A stretch of 64,000 nucleotides of DNA. Origin: Hydractinia symbiolongicarpus. Lineage: Eukaryota; Cnidaria; Hydrozoa; Anthoathecata; Hydractiniidae. A program made the position numbers and the translations under genes. Positions 40,479-51,984 of the stretch are shown here, piece after piece. The notes below the pieces were generated by a model that worked only from the letters and a program-made list of their open reading frames with translations, was not told where the DNA came from and did no database searches. Every line of letters starts with the position of its first letter. The first letter of the stretch is position 1. The stretch spans positions 5,332,001 to 5,396,000 of the forward strand of contig NC_079875.1 in NCBI RefSeq assembly GCF_029227915.1, written 5' to 3'.

Positions 40479-42819
40479 TGAACAGATAAGAGGTAATATT
40501 TTAAAAGTTAAATAAAATTCCGATGGTGTCAGCAATAACTCATCCTTCAAGAAATTTATTTTTTGGGAAATTTTTTATATCCAATTGCCACTATTATGTA
40601 CAGCTCTGAACATTGTTCAAAGTAATGTACATCCAGTACATTACTTTCATGAGTTTTCGACAAACGATTAAAGAGATATTATAGTTTAAAAAAAAATTTT
40701 ATGACGTCATAATTTCGTAGCTTCGAATTTTTGGGAAATTTACCAACTTTTGCCTTGAGATGGTGCCACATGTTTCTAAGTTGTTTGGCCTCAAAGTTAT
40801 TTTTGGTTGTGATTATTTAGACCACTTAGTATTTAATAAGTGATTTTTGCAAACCATTTTCCCGACTATTAAATATTTTTTGTTTTTTAAACTAGTCGAC
40901 TGTAGAAAAATTCTACGAGGGGATCCCTGTTAAACATATTACTTGAATTGTTATTTCGTGCATCTTTGCCGTCTGTTATGGAGTAATGAAACTTACTTAG
41001 ACGGGGGTTATTACTATGACTATAAATGCAATTATAATAACATTTAATTATAGGACTCTTGTTTTTTAAATTGGCTCACAGACAAACAGAGAGCATTATA
41101 AAAAAGATATTCTCTCATTAAAACAGGGCCTTTTATGGAGCCAACTAACCGGTTTGGGAAGCCATTATTAAAATGGTACCATAAAAACGTAAACAAATAA
41201 AAAATACATTCCTATAGCACAAAAAAAATACAAAAGTCTTTTCATTCCATTTCACATAAACAATATTTCAAATTTGTTTTGCGTACTTACAGAAGTTTCA
41301 AATTAAACAATCTTGAATTCCAAATGTTTCAAAATCGAAAGTTTTTTTTTCTACCGTGGTGACTTAGAAAGAAAAGAAAGATTTTTCTTTTGTTTACAAA
41401 GAAAATTTATTTTTCATATGAGATGCAGTCAGGTAAAAAACGGATACTGACCGGTTTTGATGTTGTACTGTGAAACACAAAGTTTGAAGTCAAAATTGCA
41501 GACCGAGCCTGCGATCTGTATCGGTGTCTGTTTAGACGAAATAAAAGTCACAGACATGACAAGAGATATTTTTTTATCGAACTAATTGGTTTATTTAAAA
41601 GTTCGTCTCAGCACGCGAGAGGTATTCCATCACTTTTTTAAATCTTAAAACAAGTTTAAATTGCCCAACTTTTTAGTAGCTTTAAGCCCAATTTTTTATT
41701 AAAATATTTTATTATAATACTTATGTAAACAAAGCTTTTAAGGTGGTTCACCACCAAATAATGTCTAAATTTCAAGAATTGTTTTTTACCTTTTTTCTGA
41801 CAGCAAATTCACCTTAGAATACCGTGACAAGTAGTTCTTATGACAAATTTCCGTTTTTATTGCGCAATCTGGCACTTTCTCCAACCAACCGCAAATATAA
41901 GTGCATAGCAACGCTCACAGCAACCATTTTCGCATTCTTAGACAGCTTTCTTGTCCCGCCGTGGAGGTTTAATGCTTTGCAAAAGCTGGATGATACTTTA
42001 GGGCCTCCTAAGACAATATATGACAGTTATGAATAATAAATGTGGTGTTCCACACGCAGTCAGAAAGCTGTTTTAACGATCCACCCTCCGAAGTGAACTC
42101 GTAATCAATTAGACTTTAAGACTTAAGGTCTTAGGTATTTGGTTCTGGTCAAAATAGTGCTGCTGTACACCTTTTGTCGATCCACAAGTCTAGAATGTCC
42201 ATAAAATAATCTTTAAACACGTTTTTGGCCTTTTAAGTTCGAAATCCACGCAAAGCAAGAATTCTCAAGATCGAAGCACACATGCTTTACAATTTCTTCT
42301 GTGGATACAGACATTAATATTACCTCGGACTTAACTTAAAGCGATTCTCAAATCAAAGTTTTGTCTTTCAATTATTTTGTCGATGTATCGCCAGTTTCGC
42401 CCTGTTTTAGCCTTTTTCCGTCTAAGAAATACCGCATCAGTTGTCTGGGTGAGGAGTCAGCCTCACGAAAATACGTTTCAGTCAATCCCTACACGTGACC
42501 CTTGAGAAACATACGCGAACAAAAAGGCGCTTCAAATAGCGCATGTTATTCAGTTATTTGGTTTAGCGTCGAGCAGCAAATGTCATATTTTGCTCCTATT
42601 TTACGTAGCAACGGGTAACCATGGCAACCAATCAACTAAATTTTAGACTTAATTTTGTCGTACTGTCGCCTACTTTGATATCCTCATCAATTAACTTTAG
42701 AAAAGACAATCCTCTGCGATATAGGTTATTTGGTGGTGTATCACCTTAAGGTAGAAAAATTACTTAAATGGTTTTATGCATATATGATATACGAAGTACC
42801 ATTTCCTTCTTTTTAGAAA

Positions 42820-44484
42820 ATGTCAGTGTGCCAGTCTGAGTTTGATAACAAGTTGTATTATCATCTGACCAATGTTCCAGCTGTTGTAGTAATATGTATA
42901 CTTCAGTTATATACATATCGACAAACGAAAAAGTTGAAACTGCTGCTACCATTTTCTTTTTTCACAGATAATGATCACAAAAGGACTTCCACTGTTCTGG
43001 CATTTGGAGCCATAGCAAATACATTTATCAATACTTTGACACTCGGAAACTTCATGTTAACATCACAGAGCTGGGTATGGGGACCGTTAACAAATCTTAT
43101 CTCAGTAGCAGAAATTGGTTTTCTTTACTTCCCCATATTCACCTGCATCCATTCTCCGTATGTTACTTTAGCATCCGTTCTTGGTTCCATTTACACAATG
43201 TTTATTACAATTGGGATTTTTGTCCGCTTGTTTCATGTCAAATGTGAAGGTGAATCCCAGCTGGGTTCTCAAGTATTGTCAGGATTTGCGATTTTACCAG
43301 ACATTGTATGTTCTTTTGGGATTATGTTCAAGTTCATTCATCAAATCTTTAAAAGCATAAAAACAGGTGTTCATGAAGAACGTAAAGATAAAATACTGAA
43401 AAAATATCAGCAACAGTATGTTAAAAAACTGTTCAACCCGTCTCCCATTGAAGGCTCTTTAAATTTAGTTGCCAAATATGTTTGGAAAAATGATCCTTAT
43501 TTTAAATTTTCAACGATCATTTTATCATCTGTGATAATTTTCATCACTTTATTGTATCGGATTGCAATCAAAGGTTTATACTACTTGCATATTATGAGAA
43601 AATGGTCGGTGATTAAGAGAGCATTTATTCGAAGCGCCGTTATATTAGGTGCCATTGTGTTGTTGATTGGGGTGTTACAGTTATATTTCTTCATGAAGAC
43701 TCATCGAAAAGATATGAAAAATGTGTACAAAAAAGGTCCCAAAGAAGTTGAAATATCAAATACTTCGACCATTCAGCGAAATCTTTTTTTTCCTGGTTAC
43801 TTTATTGCCCATATGGTGTTTGGACAAATTGTGTGTCTGTTGTTTATCTTATTCTTCACAACACCTTTCATTTTTTTAGCACAGGTTTGTCCTGATTGCT
43901 ATAAAGAAGTTATTGTTCCAGTGTTAAAAAATGTTTATGGTCTTTTTATCATACCAATCGTGATTTACATCGTTCAACGCTGTCTGGTTTTTTTTGTGTT
44001 CAGTCCGAGAGTCAACGATGAGCGAGCATTCATCAAAAAGATGGGATTTTACCACATTGTTCTGTATTTTTCAATGTTCTGTAATTTATTGCTTGGTGTG
44101 TTCTCGTGTTTGTACACCGTCTTCTTATCCGCCATTGTAAGTCTTGTTTGCTTGGGAAGAATTGATCGTATTGTAATGAATCCAAAATATTTCAAACGCT
44201 TCCATCGTGGTCATCTGGCATACCTTAGCTTTTTGAAAGTGGAAGGAGTTCATAAGAATCCGATTATGAGATGCTTCTGCTCCATTCTTTTTGCCTTGGT
44301 ATCAAATCAACGGTACTTTGACCCACGCGACACCAAGATTTTCATGATTTCTCCTACTTCATACAGAGTATCACGAAGAGCACTCAACCGATGGCATCTT
44401 GCAGTTATGTTACTTCGAAATCCAGCATTGATGCAATATCGAATAAAGGCAAAGCAAAAAACCAAGTACGGAAACTTTGCATGA
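42820..44484 (+). CDS. STRA6L: STRA6-like multi-pass receptor, intronless coding region
   Basis: STRA6 and its relative RBPR2 are plasma-membrane receptors that take up retinol from a carrier. The 554-aa product has about nine hydrophobic spans, starting near residues 20-35 (VPAVVVICILQLYTY), 60-80 and 85-110, and ending with several after residue 370. The family's C-terminal signature is present: SRRALNRWHLAVMLLRNPAL, in the position where STRA6 has its conserved R-W-LxxxLLxNP motif. Length is a little below the roughly 660 aa of vertebrate STRA6, which has a longer tail. A TTCTTTTTAG acceptor ends at 42816, three bases before the ATG, so upstream non-coding sequence is probably spliced. Ligand in this organism is unknown; retinoid uptake is inferred from the family only. 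Confidence 0.8.
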   Translation: MSVCQSEFDNKLYYHLTNVPAVVVICILQLYTYRQTKKLKLLLPFSFFTDNDHKRTSTVLAFGAIANTFINTLTLGNFMLTSQSWVWGPLTNLISVAEIGFLYFPIFTCIHSPYVTLASVLGSIYTMFITIGIFVRLFHVKCEGESQLGSQVLSGFAILPDIVCSFGIMFKFIHQIFKSIKTGVHEERKDKILKKYQQQYVKKLFNPSPIEGSLNLVAKYVWKNDPYFKFSTIILSSVIIFITLLYRIAIKGLYYLHIMRKWSVIKRAFIRSAVILGAIVLLIGVLQLYFFMKTHRKDMKNVYKKGPKEVEISNTSTIQRNLFFPGYFIAHMVFGQIVCLLFILFFTTPFIFLAQVCPDCYKEVIVPVLKNVYGLFIIPIVIYIVQRCLVFFVFSPRVNDERAFIKKMGFYHIVLYFSMFCNLLLGVFSCLYTVFLSAIVSLVCLGRIDRIVMNPKYFKRFHRGHLAYLSFLKVEGVHKNPIMRCFCSILFALVSNQRYFDPRDTKIFMISPTSYRVSRRALNRWHLAVMLLRNPALMQYRIKAKQKTKYGNFA

Positions 44485-47037
44485 AATTAAAATCTCTGAT
44501 AGAGGCTTCGTAAAAAACTCTCTATTTCTCTGCCGAAACGTTGCGTCGCCCAAAGAGAGAGGTGAAGATTAGATGATAGTGTAACAACTTAACTACATAA
44601 GCAAATGTACATTATTGTAAAATTTATTTTTATTTAATCACTTCAAAATCTTGGATAAGTGCTGCTAATAAAATAAATGTCACCTGAACTAAATGTTGAG
44701 TTGGGGACCTGGAAAACTTAATAAACGTCGTCTTGAATATGAGCTATCATTAAAAGTGCCCCTCGCGAAAAAAACAAGTTGATTTTATATAAAAGGATTA
44801 ACATAACATAAAATGCAAATCTTTATTGGTTTCTGATTTTTTGTAGAGCACGTATTCACGAACATATTATACATTGTATATATATTGAATAATTATCGGA
44901 CGTACTTATTACTTTTTTTCATTGGTTATTTTTAAATGAATTTTGTTATTAATCTTTGTTAATTTACACAGCACATGTAAATATCTTCAGTATTATTTTC
45001 TAGGGCAGTTAGACCACGTTTTTGTTAAGCAAGCCGCTCTCTCTCTCTCTCTAGTCTTACTATTGTTTTATACCGTCTTCTTTTACCTAATTATGCGCAA
45101 TTATGACGTCACAAGTTCGATGTAAAGAAGCAGTTGATGGCATGAATAATAATCAGGATAACTCAGTTTTAATATTTATGTAAGTATGTTAAAACTGTAA
45201 AACTTGACAGGTAAAATATGGTTACATCACCAACAATAAAACAGCACCTAATTTTTTGTATAACATTATGTCATACATGAATTAGCATAATTATCAAAAC
45301 TTCTGAGTCAAGAATCTTGGGAACTGATTGACATTTTTCAATAAAACGCATACTTGGCTTTTTTGATTTTCATTAGCTATTTTATTGGAGGACTAACTTA
45401 AATTTTTATTGGCTATTGGTGGGCAAACTTTGATTTTTAATGGCTATTTTGATTGGATTGAAGGGTAACTTTAATCTTTATTGGCTGTTGAAGAACAAGT
45501 TAGCTTTACATTATTCTCTTTGATGTAAACCGTAAAAATTTTTAAAGAACTGTTTTTCAAAGTGATATTTTTCACGACAAAGGTTTTGCGATGGCTTTAT
45601 AAAGATCTTTTCGTCAACCTTGTTCCCAATTCTTCATTTGAACTCGGGGAAAAAGCTAAGTCTCCGTGCAATATTTTTGACTTGAAAGGTGACACACGTT
45701 ATTTTTTCACCTTGGAGACGGAATGTGAATTTTTATGATTTCATGTAACCGAGGTCGCGAATTCAATAAATGTTCGCCCGATTCTGGGGTTTTCCGGTGC
45801 ATTTCTCCAAAAACCAGCTCATGTAACAACCAGCTGTATCAGATTAAGAATCCTGTTCCTTAAAACAAGACAAAAATGGTTGTTAAGGCGTTGATGTGGC
45901 TTAAAATGGTAGCAAAAAAGGTTAATACGTTCTGAATGACACATTTTTAATTGAAAATACCTTAAAATCTTCTCTTCTTGGTTAAATTTTAAACGACAAA
46001 TTGGCGAAATTTAAATTTTTTAACCACTTACTACAAAAAGGGAAAATAAAAGCGATATTATATTCTGCTGTCATTAAAAAAACGAATGATTTTTTTAAAA
46101 TTCACTAAAAACACGGAACATAGAGTGCACATTTGGGGGTATTATTACGCAGGCTAAAAACACTTTATGTGTATAAGGTGTGTGATGACAGGTGAAGTGT
46201 TTGAGTTCTTTATTGTATGACAAAGTAATTCATTTATTGACAAAGAATACATTCAACATACGGTAGACGTCCGTTAATTCGAATGCCGCTTAATTCGAAC
46301 TTTCCGTTATTCGAACAAATTGCCAAGTCCCTTGAGTTTGGTTTAATAAAGTCTTATATTTTGACATTCGAACTCCTCTAATTCGAACATTTCGCTAATT
46401 CAAACAATTTTTTAGTCTCAAGGCTACATTATGCTCGTTAATTCGAACTTTTGTGTATCGATAAATAAAATCTGATGGGAAAATAAAAAAAAACGTTTTC
46501 ATTTTTATTCATTTTAATTGCATCAATGGTGGAAAAATTTCTTTCAATTTATCAACTAAATTGGCATTTCCAATAAAATGAAGTTTACAAGGAATTTGGA
46601 AGCCTCGCCCATGGCTAAGCAAAAAATGTTAAAAGATTTTCATAAAAAGTTGTAGTAAAGTTGTAATAAAGTTATATTAGCATGAAACCTTTAAACGTTT
46701 ATTAAAATTCTTGTTTTTTCTGAACTTCCGATAATCCTAACATTCGTTAATTCGAACAAATAATTTAGTCCCTTGCGTATTCAAATTAACGGACGTCTAC
46801 TGTATGTATATTATGAAAGTCCCGTTTCAAAAAGGAAAATAGCCACTTATAAAAGGTAAAATGCAAATACTCTATGTATCACGACACAATGCATCGACTT
46901 TTTCCTTCATTCATTGAGGTTGGTCTACAGAGAAACGTTCCGTTTCACCTTCTTGTGTGCTGCTATTATCTCCTTGATAACGCTGCTATGAGCCACCTGG
47001 TACGCCTTGGATAGATGTGAAGGTCCAAAAATTTCAT
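44485..47037. other. Spacer between STRA6-like gene and ankyrin exon
   Basis: No supported gene. It contains a (CT)n run near 45030 and three diverged TTTATTGGCTATT-type repeats at about 45400-45490. It also holds the pogo-like MITE at 46261-46802. Confidence 0.5.
46261..46802. mobile_element. Pogo/Tigger-like MITE with TA target duplication
   Basis: The left end CGGTAGACGTCCGTTAATTC and the right end, reverse complement CAGTAGACGTCCGTTAATTT, are near-perfect inverted repeats flanked by TA at 46259-46260 and 46803-46804. Repeated (C/T)TAATTCGAAC motifs fill both subterminal zones. The 542 bp contain no transposase. A CAGT-type start and TA duplication fit the pogo branch of Tc1/mariner. Confidence 0.75.
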
Positions 47038-47402
47038 TTATATTTGGGATTGACAGCAACAGCATTCCACATTATCATTGTATGAAGCGTAAAACAATGG
47101 CGTATGATTGTACTTATCAACATTACTGATTTTCTTAGTTTCATGGTTAGTCAAAATATCCAAAATATCATCAAACCCATTCTCGGCACATGTGTGGTAT
47201 GCGTTTCGTCTCAATTTATCCACGGCCCAAACATTACTGTCAGCATTTATTAGCGCTTTTACCATGCGTCCTTTTCGGTTTTTCGCAGCGAGTATTAATG
47301 CTGTCTGTCCCATGTTGTCTCTTTGTTGGACAATCTGTGAATCGTTAGATACGATGTTTAGGAAAGATGTAAAGCCGTCATTTTTGATAACTGTTTTAAG
47401 AT
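47038..47402 (-). CDS. Ankyrin-repeat protein, partial (one exon)
   Basis: On the minus strand, acceptor TTATATTTTAG is followed from 47402 by an open frame with about three ankyrin repeats: DNMGQTALILAAKNRKGRMV, DKLRRNAYHTCAENGFDDIL and DKYNHTPLFYASYNDNVE. It ends at a stop in a Cys-rich tail (VECCCCQSQI), which may be genuine or read-through past a donor. The 5' exons must lie to the right, so the gene is either split by the Polinton sitting in its intron or begins beyond the window. Ankyrin repeats mediate protein binding; no more specific role can be given. Confidence 0.6.
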
Positions 47403-47521
47403 CTAAAATATAAAGCACATATTTCAGTTTCTACACGCAACCAGTTAAAAAAAAGAGGCCTAGGGACGGGGCTGGACATCCGGTGTATGCTGCAATGACC
47501 GCAGTCCTTGGACCTCTTGCA

Positions 47522-47526
47522 ATGCT
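47522..47526. repeat. Polinton target-site duplication, left (ATGCT)
   Basis: ATGCT directly abuts the AGAGATAG start of the left terminal repeat, and the same five bases follow the right terminal repeat. Six bases is more usual for Polintons; the sixth does not match in either register. Confidence 0.7.
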
Positions 47527-47910
47527 AGAGATAGAAAAATGCCGATCCTAGGACAATCATGTCAAATAAGCGGGCATCCACGTTAAATCAACGTAAAAGG
47601 TCCATAAAATCCCTTAGCACTTTACCACTCCACGTCAAATCATAGATCATGCCCGTTAAATCAACGATAGAGGAGTCAATAAATCCATGAGCACTTTACC
47701 ACTTTACGTCAAATCATAGATCATACCCGTTAAATCAACGATAGAAGAGTCCATAAAATCCGTTAGCACTTTACCACTTTACGTTAAATTATAGAGCATG
47801 CTCTATAATATCCGTCCAAAACCCCCTCCATCCCCCACCCCCTCCCCGTCCCATGGGTCCCTCCCCACCCTCCCCTGTTGTGTCCTATAAATTATAGTGA
47901 TATGTGTCTA
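47527..47910 (+). repeat. Polinton left terminal inverted repeat
   Basis: 384 bp, inverted copy of 62551-62934. Contents from the end inward: AGAGATAG tip, about three tandem 75-bp units (each with CACTTTACCACT and GTTAAATCAACG), a 22-bp palindrome with half ATTATAGAGCA at 47788-47809, and a C-rich tract at 47821-47875. The last five codons and stop of the polymerase gene fall inside this repeat. Confidence 0.93.
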
Positions 47911-50900
47911 TAATGTCCTCTTGCCAGTGTGGTAATACCATCTTCCAAAATTATGCGTTTATCATCATCGGCATTGAGCGCCAGTTTATTTGTTTTTATT
48001 GTGTGAACATCATGCTTAATAGATCGAAATGTCATTTGGGTTCTGTAAATGTTCTCACCCTCAAACAGGCATCTCTTATAATCAGCGAAACCTATGGTCT
48101 CCCTTACCACACATTTCTTCACCCCCTTACACCTCTTATCCTCCTTACCACATAGTTGTTTGTATGCATAGGTCTTAGCTCTTAGGGCTACAAACTCAGT
48201 CATCACCTTACCACCTAACTCGTCCTTCATCAGCCCAATGATCTTTTTATTCAAACCTAATGGTAGAGGTCTACCATCTTCCTTATCATACCCCGATGTG
48301 TCAAATCTCTCAGACACATCATCAGCGATATCCTTGTAGAAATCGCCCGTTTTGATATGATAAACGAATGAATCAGTATCCATATAGCAAAGTTTCACAT
48401 CATCACCATATTTCGGTCTCATATAGTCATAGTGAAACTCGTACATAATCATCTTAGACATGTCCAGAATTGCCAGTCCTAGGTAGGTTGGTTTATTCAT
48501 TTTGATCTTGATCTTGGACATCTCTACACCCATCAGTGTTTCCGAGAACCATGTGCTACCCTTGAAGTTTGGCTTCATCACCAGCTTCTCATACTGTTCC
48601 TTCTTCGTAGCCAAGCGTACGTCTTTGTGTTTACGCTGATTCTCCATTGTCTTACCAAAGAACGAATTGTTCATCAGCTTGAAAAAATCCTTCTCAAAGT
48701 CATTCTTCGACTCCGTGCGCAGCTGTGTATTGAAGTCTATATACGACTTCAGCCACGCACTCTGATTAAATCTCAAGACTCTATGAACCTTATCAAGAAC
48801 AATACCGTGATTCAAAGCCTGAGCAAGCGCACGGATATGGATGATGTAGTTTGTCTTGCTCGAAAGACATGGTGTCAGCTTCTCGACCCCATTGATAACC
48901 TTCCTCTCGGGCATGAAAGGAAGATCGTTATGTGCGTCATGAAGATCAGGTGGATATCTAACATCAACCTCAAGCATGTACCCCTTTTCACCGTTTTCCA
49001 CAGCCAACTCTGAAATGAGTTCGGGTGTAAATTTACCGGAATGATCCCACTCAAACCCTCCGGTGGGCATCTTCTGTATCATGGCCCATCCATACAGATT
49101 GTTAGCATCAAGATACTGCAAATAGGTTGTATCTTCCGAAGTATTATAAATATCGCCCATATATGGATTGTTGGCCTTGGCGTGGCGGTGGACGGCTTGA
49201 CACAATCCACCCTTAATACCGCTTTCAATGAACGTGACCATCTCAATATCAGACAATAGATCTAGACTAACCCCGGTCTTTTTCAGACATGCTTGCCAAG
49301 TTAATCCAGGAGTTGTGTAAAAATGCGCGGGATCTAGTTTGTAGTATCTCAAACACGTCTCTCTGAATGTCTCAAACACACCGGCGAGCAATAGAACATC
49401 TGTATTGAGATAGATGTCATGATATTCACCTAGATCCTTAATATCAAAGGCTTTCCAAACCTTCTGAGCATGCTCATAGTCAGCATCACTGATGTGACTC
49501 ATGTTAAGCTCGCTATAAAAGTCATCCTTTGACGGGAGCTCAGTTTCATTAAACCTATCGAATGAGTTAACATACTCATATGGGTATACACCTTTTCTCA
49601 ACAGCAACCTGAACTGCTCATCGTTTCCCGTGTGCATATTACGGAACTTTTCAAGTAAACTCTGCTTATCAAGATTTCTATTGCAACCGACATCGCATTC
49701 ACCACATTTCCCGTGAGCAATATAGTTTTCATCAATATATTCAAACGAGCAGCCTGAGCTACACTCATCACATCTCATGTTGTTAACACCCGCGAGATTT
49801 GCACTAAAATTGTTCAAGCCGCTAGACATAAATCTAAACGAATCTATGAATCTTAGCTTTATCTTTTTGTCCTTAGTCTCACCATTTTTGTTAACATATT
49901 CGCCAACCTTAACATCGGTCGAGAAAGAGATATATTTCTCCTTATTCTCTGCGATTACACCCATACCATCCTCTCCGTACTTCCTTGCAAGCTCCTTAAT
50001 GAATAAATGCGCATCATATCCGCTAAGATTGTGGAATACAACCGGAATATAATTAGGAACCTTGTAACGCAGATTACATTCCTGATGGGCGGATCCGCGA
50101 AACTTACCAGTGAAATGACAGTGATCCCTAACCTTGATGTCATCATCACCATCAAATTCCTTCATACAAATGTGGCAAACCTCGGATCTATTGAAACCGT
50201 CACGCTCCTCATCCGTCAGTGGATCCATTTCTTTCTGAGGAAACATGTTATATAACCTTTCAGCCTCGGAAACCACATGATCTACAAAGCGCAGAACACA
50301 GTCCTCACCACGGTAAAGATTAAGAGGGTTGGGAACTTCACCATGAGCATATTTACTATAACAACAGAATCCGGTTGGGACATGTTTACCAACTTTCTCG
50401 GTTGATGATCCGCCTTTTCTCTCATCCTCGGGCAATTCTTGTGTAAAAGCTTCGAAATCGGCATAAATGATGAATGGAACCTTGACCTGAAACTTACCAT
50501 CAGTGAAGGTTAAGGTGCTACCCTCTTTAGGGAGTTGAACCTTAGCAGCATCATTATCCTTGCAATACTCAAAGTGCTCATCCCTTTTCTGTTCGCTTGG
50601 AAAACCAGAGAGACAATTCAAGCAATAATGCTTTTATGTTCATGCTTTGAGTTGGCCTTGCTCAGGACACCGCTCAAGTTCTTAACAGCGATATAATGTC
50701 TCTTATCCCCATCACACAGTAAAAACAAAACAACTGTCTCCTTACGATCCAGATGCTTCGACCTACGGCACATGTAGACACCTTCTACATCGTCTTTTGT
50801 TAAAACATGCACAGCGATATCAGGGTTCCTTCTCTCAAACAAATCTATCTTGTTTAGTGCCATTGGGAAAGATAGACCATTCCAATTCATACTTCTTAAG

Positions 50901-51873
50901 GATTGAGATTCGTTCAGGATGATTATCTATCTTATCATGATATAAGGCAGCTAAAACAGCCCATCTGAAACATTCATCATCTTCTTCATTTTTAGGATTA
51001 ATCACAGAGAATTTTCCACTGAAATTCTTAGGTAGTGGCAAGTAAGAGCTGCCTCTCGTTAATTTCAGTTTATGAAAGTCCACATGCATGTGTAGGATCC
51101 TTTCGATTGTGAACCCGCTGGCGGGTAGAGCAGGGTTTTCAATCTGCTCGATTATCTTATTACACATCCGATCGAACTTTATCGACATGTACACACGGGG
51201 CATCAGCCGAGCTGGTGTCCTCCCTTACCCACTTAACCCACAAGGTCGCCTGGGTCTTCAATGACTTCTTCTGCCCGAGCACGTCACTCATCAACCTCTT
51301 GACGACATGCTCGACCTTTTCGAGAAAGACCTTGACATTCTTCTCACCGTCAGGGTTTATCTTGAACCTTTTGTAGGAACCTACAAACGCTTCTTCAATA
51401 GGAGTATGAGGATTTTCCTCTTTCACCTCTTCCTCCTCTTTCACCTCTTCCTCTCCACTGTCCTTTTTATACAAACCCATGATCTTATCCTTCATGGTTT
51501 TGAAAGCTTTTGTTGTTTTATCCTTAATAGCCTTAGGTACATGATTTATTAACCATTCCCTCCATTCATTCAACTTGCTTTTCACCTGAGGTCTAGTTTT
51601 AGCCATTTCTTCCTGCTCGAACATATCCATGTCCGTACCGGATCTCAAGGGTCTCGGTGCCGGTCTCGGTGCTGGTACGGGTATAGATCCACCGGATCCT
51701 AGAAACGCCTCCAGAGATTTGTATCCCGGGTCTGGTACGGGTCTAACCGGTGCTGACACGGTAGTGGGTGTCAATAATTCGATCAGATCGGCCTTTCTGA
51801 GCCTTGAGTATCCATGTAGACCGCGTTCCTTAGCGAGTTTTCTTAATTCAGCAACCGTATTTCTCGAAGTCAT
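47892..51873 (-). CDS. polB: Protein-primed DNA polymerase B (pPolB), frame broken three times
   Basis: This replicates the element from protein-capped ends. The start at 51873 follows the shared 20-nt leader. Order: N-terminal SAP motif (LRKLAKERGLHGYSRLRKAD), acidic linker (EEEVKEEEEVKEE), a TRGSSYLPLP region, zinc-binding NCLSGFPSEQKRDEHFEYC, 3'-5' exonuclease motif IIYADFEAF, an HNH/endonuclease-VII-like Cys/His block (CHICMKEF ... VRDHCHFTGKFRGSAHQECN), then palm motifs: A YLDANNLYGW, B KLMNNSFFGKTMEN, C YMDTDSFVY. The polymerase core from 50621 leftward is one open frame of 909 codons. Upstream, homology passes through three frames, with breaks near 51,210, 50,890 and 50,630, the last beside an A run. 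Each looks like a small indel. The stop lies inside the left terminal repeat. As it stands the gene cannot give a full-length protein. Confidence 0.9.
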
Positions 51874-51893
51874 GCTTGTGTATGATATACGAT
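51874..51893 (-). promoter_or_regulatory. Class A leader of the polymerase gene
   Basis: ATCGTATATCATACACAAGC directly precedes the ATG. The same 20 bases precede the gene at 52287 and recur with two changes before the gene at 52872. Confidence 0.65.
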
Positions 51894-51944
51894 TTTGAAC
51901 CTTTAAGATGGTTTTATATAATCATGAAACTATAAAAAGATTAA

Positions 51945-51968
51945 TTTGTTACTCGATCGAGTAACAAA
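51945..51968. terminator. 24-nt perfect palindrome after the 100-aa gene
   Basis: Half-site TTTGTTACTCGA followed by its exact complement. It begins 16 nt beyond the stop at 51985 and has the same sequence as the palindrome at 52447. Confidence 0.6.
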
Positions 51969-51984
51969 GATCCATGTGATCACA

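Larger units (their letters stand above)
34777..42816. other. Repeat-rich spacer between RCAN and STRA6-like gene
   Basis: About 8 kb without a supported gene. It carries interspersed repeats (35660-35875, 37504-37564, 38355-38453, 40384-40478), a CTCGTTTCCAGCGCATGGGG fragment near 39510 and an ACTAGTCGACTGTAGAAAAA fragment near 40893. The short frames present lie within or beside repeats and show no protein-like pattern. Confidence 0.5.

Noticed and set aside
47461-47526. Possible longer left boundary of the Polinton
   Set aside because: The sequence left of 47527 has no inverted counterpart right of 62934; it resembles a GGGACGGGGCTGG fragment of the local MITE family.
47904-50255. Plus-strand frames inside the polymerase gene
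   Set aside because: Shadows of the minus-strand polymerase B reading frame.
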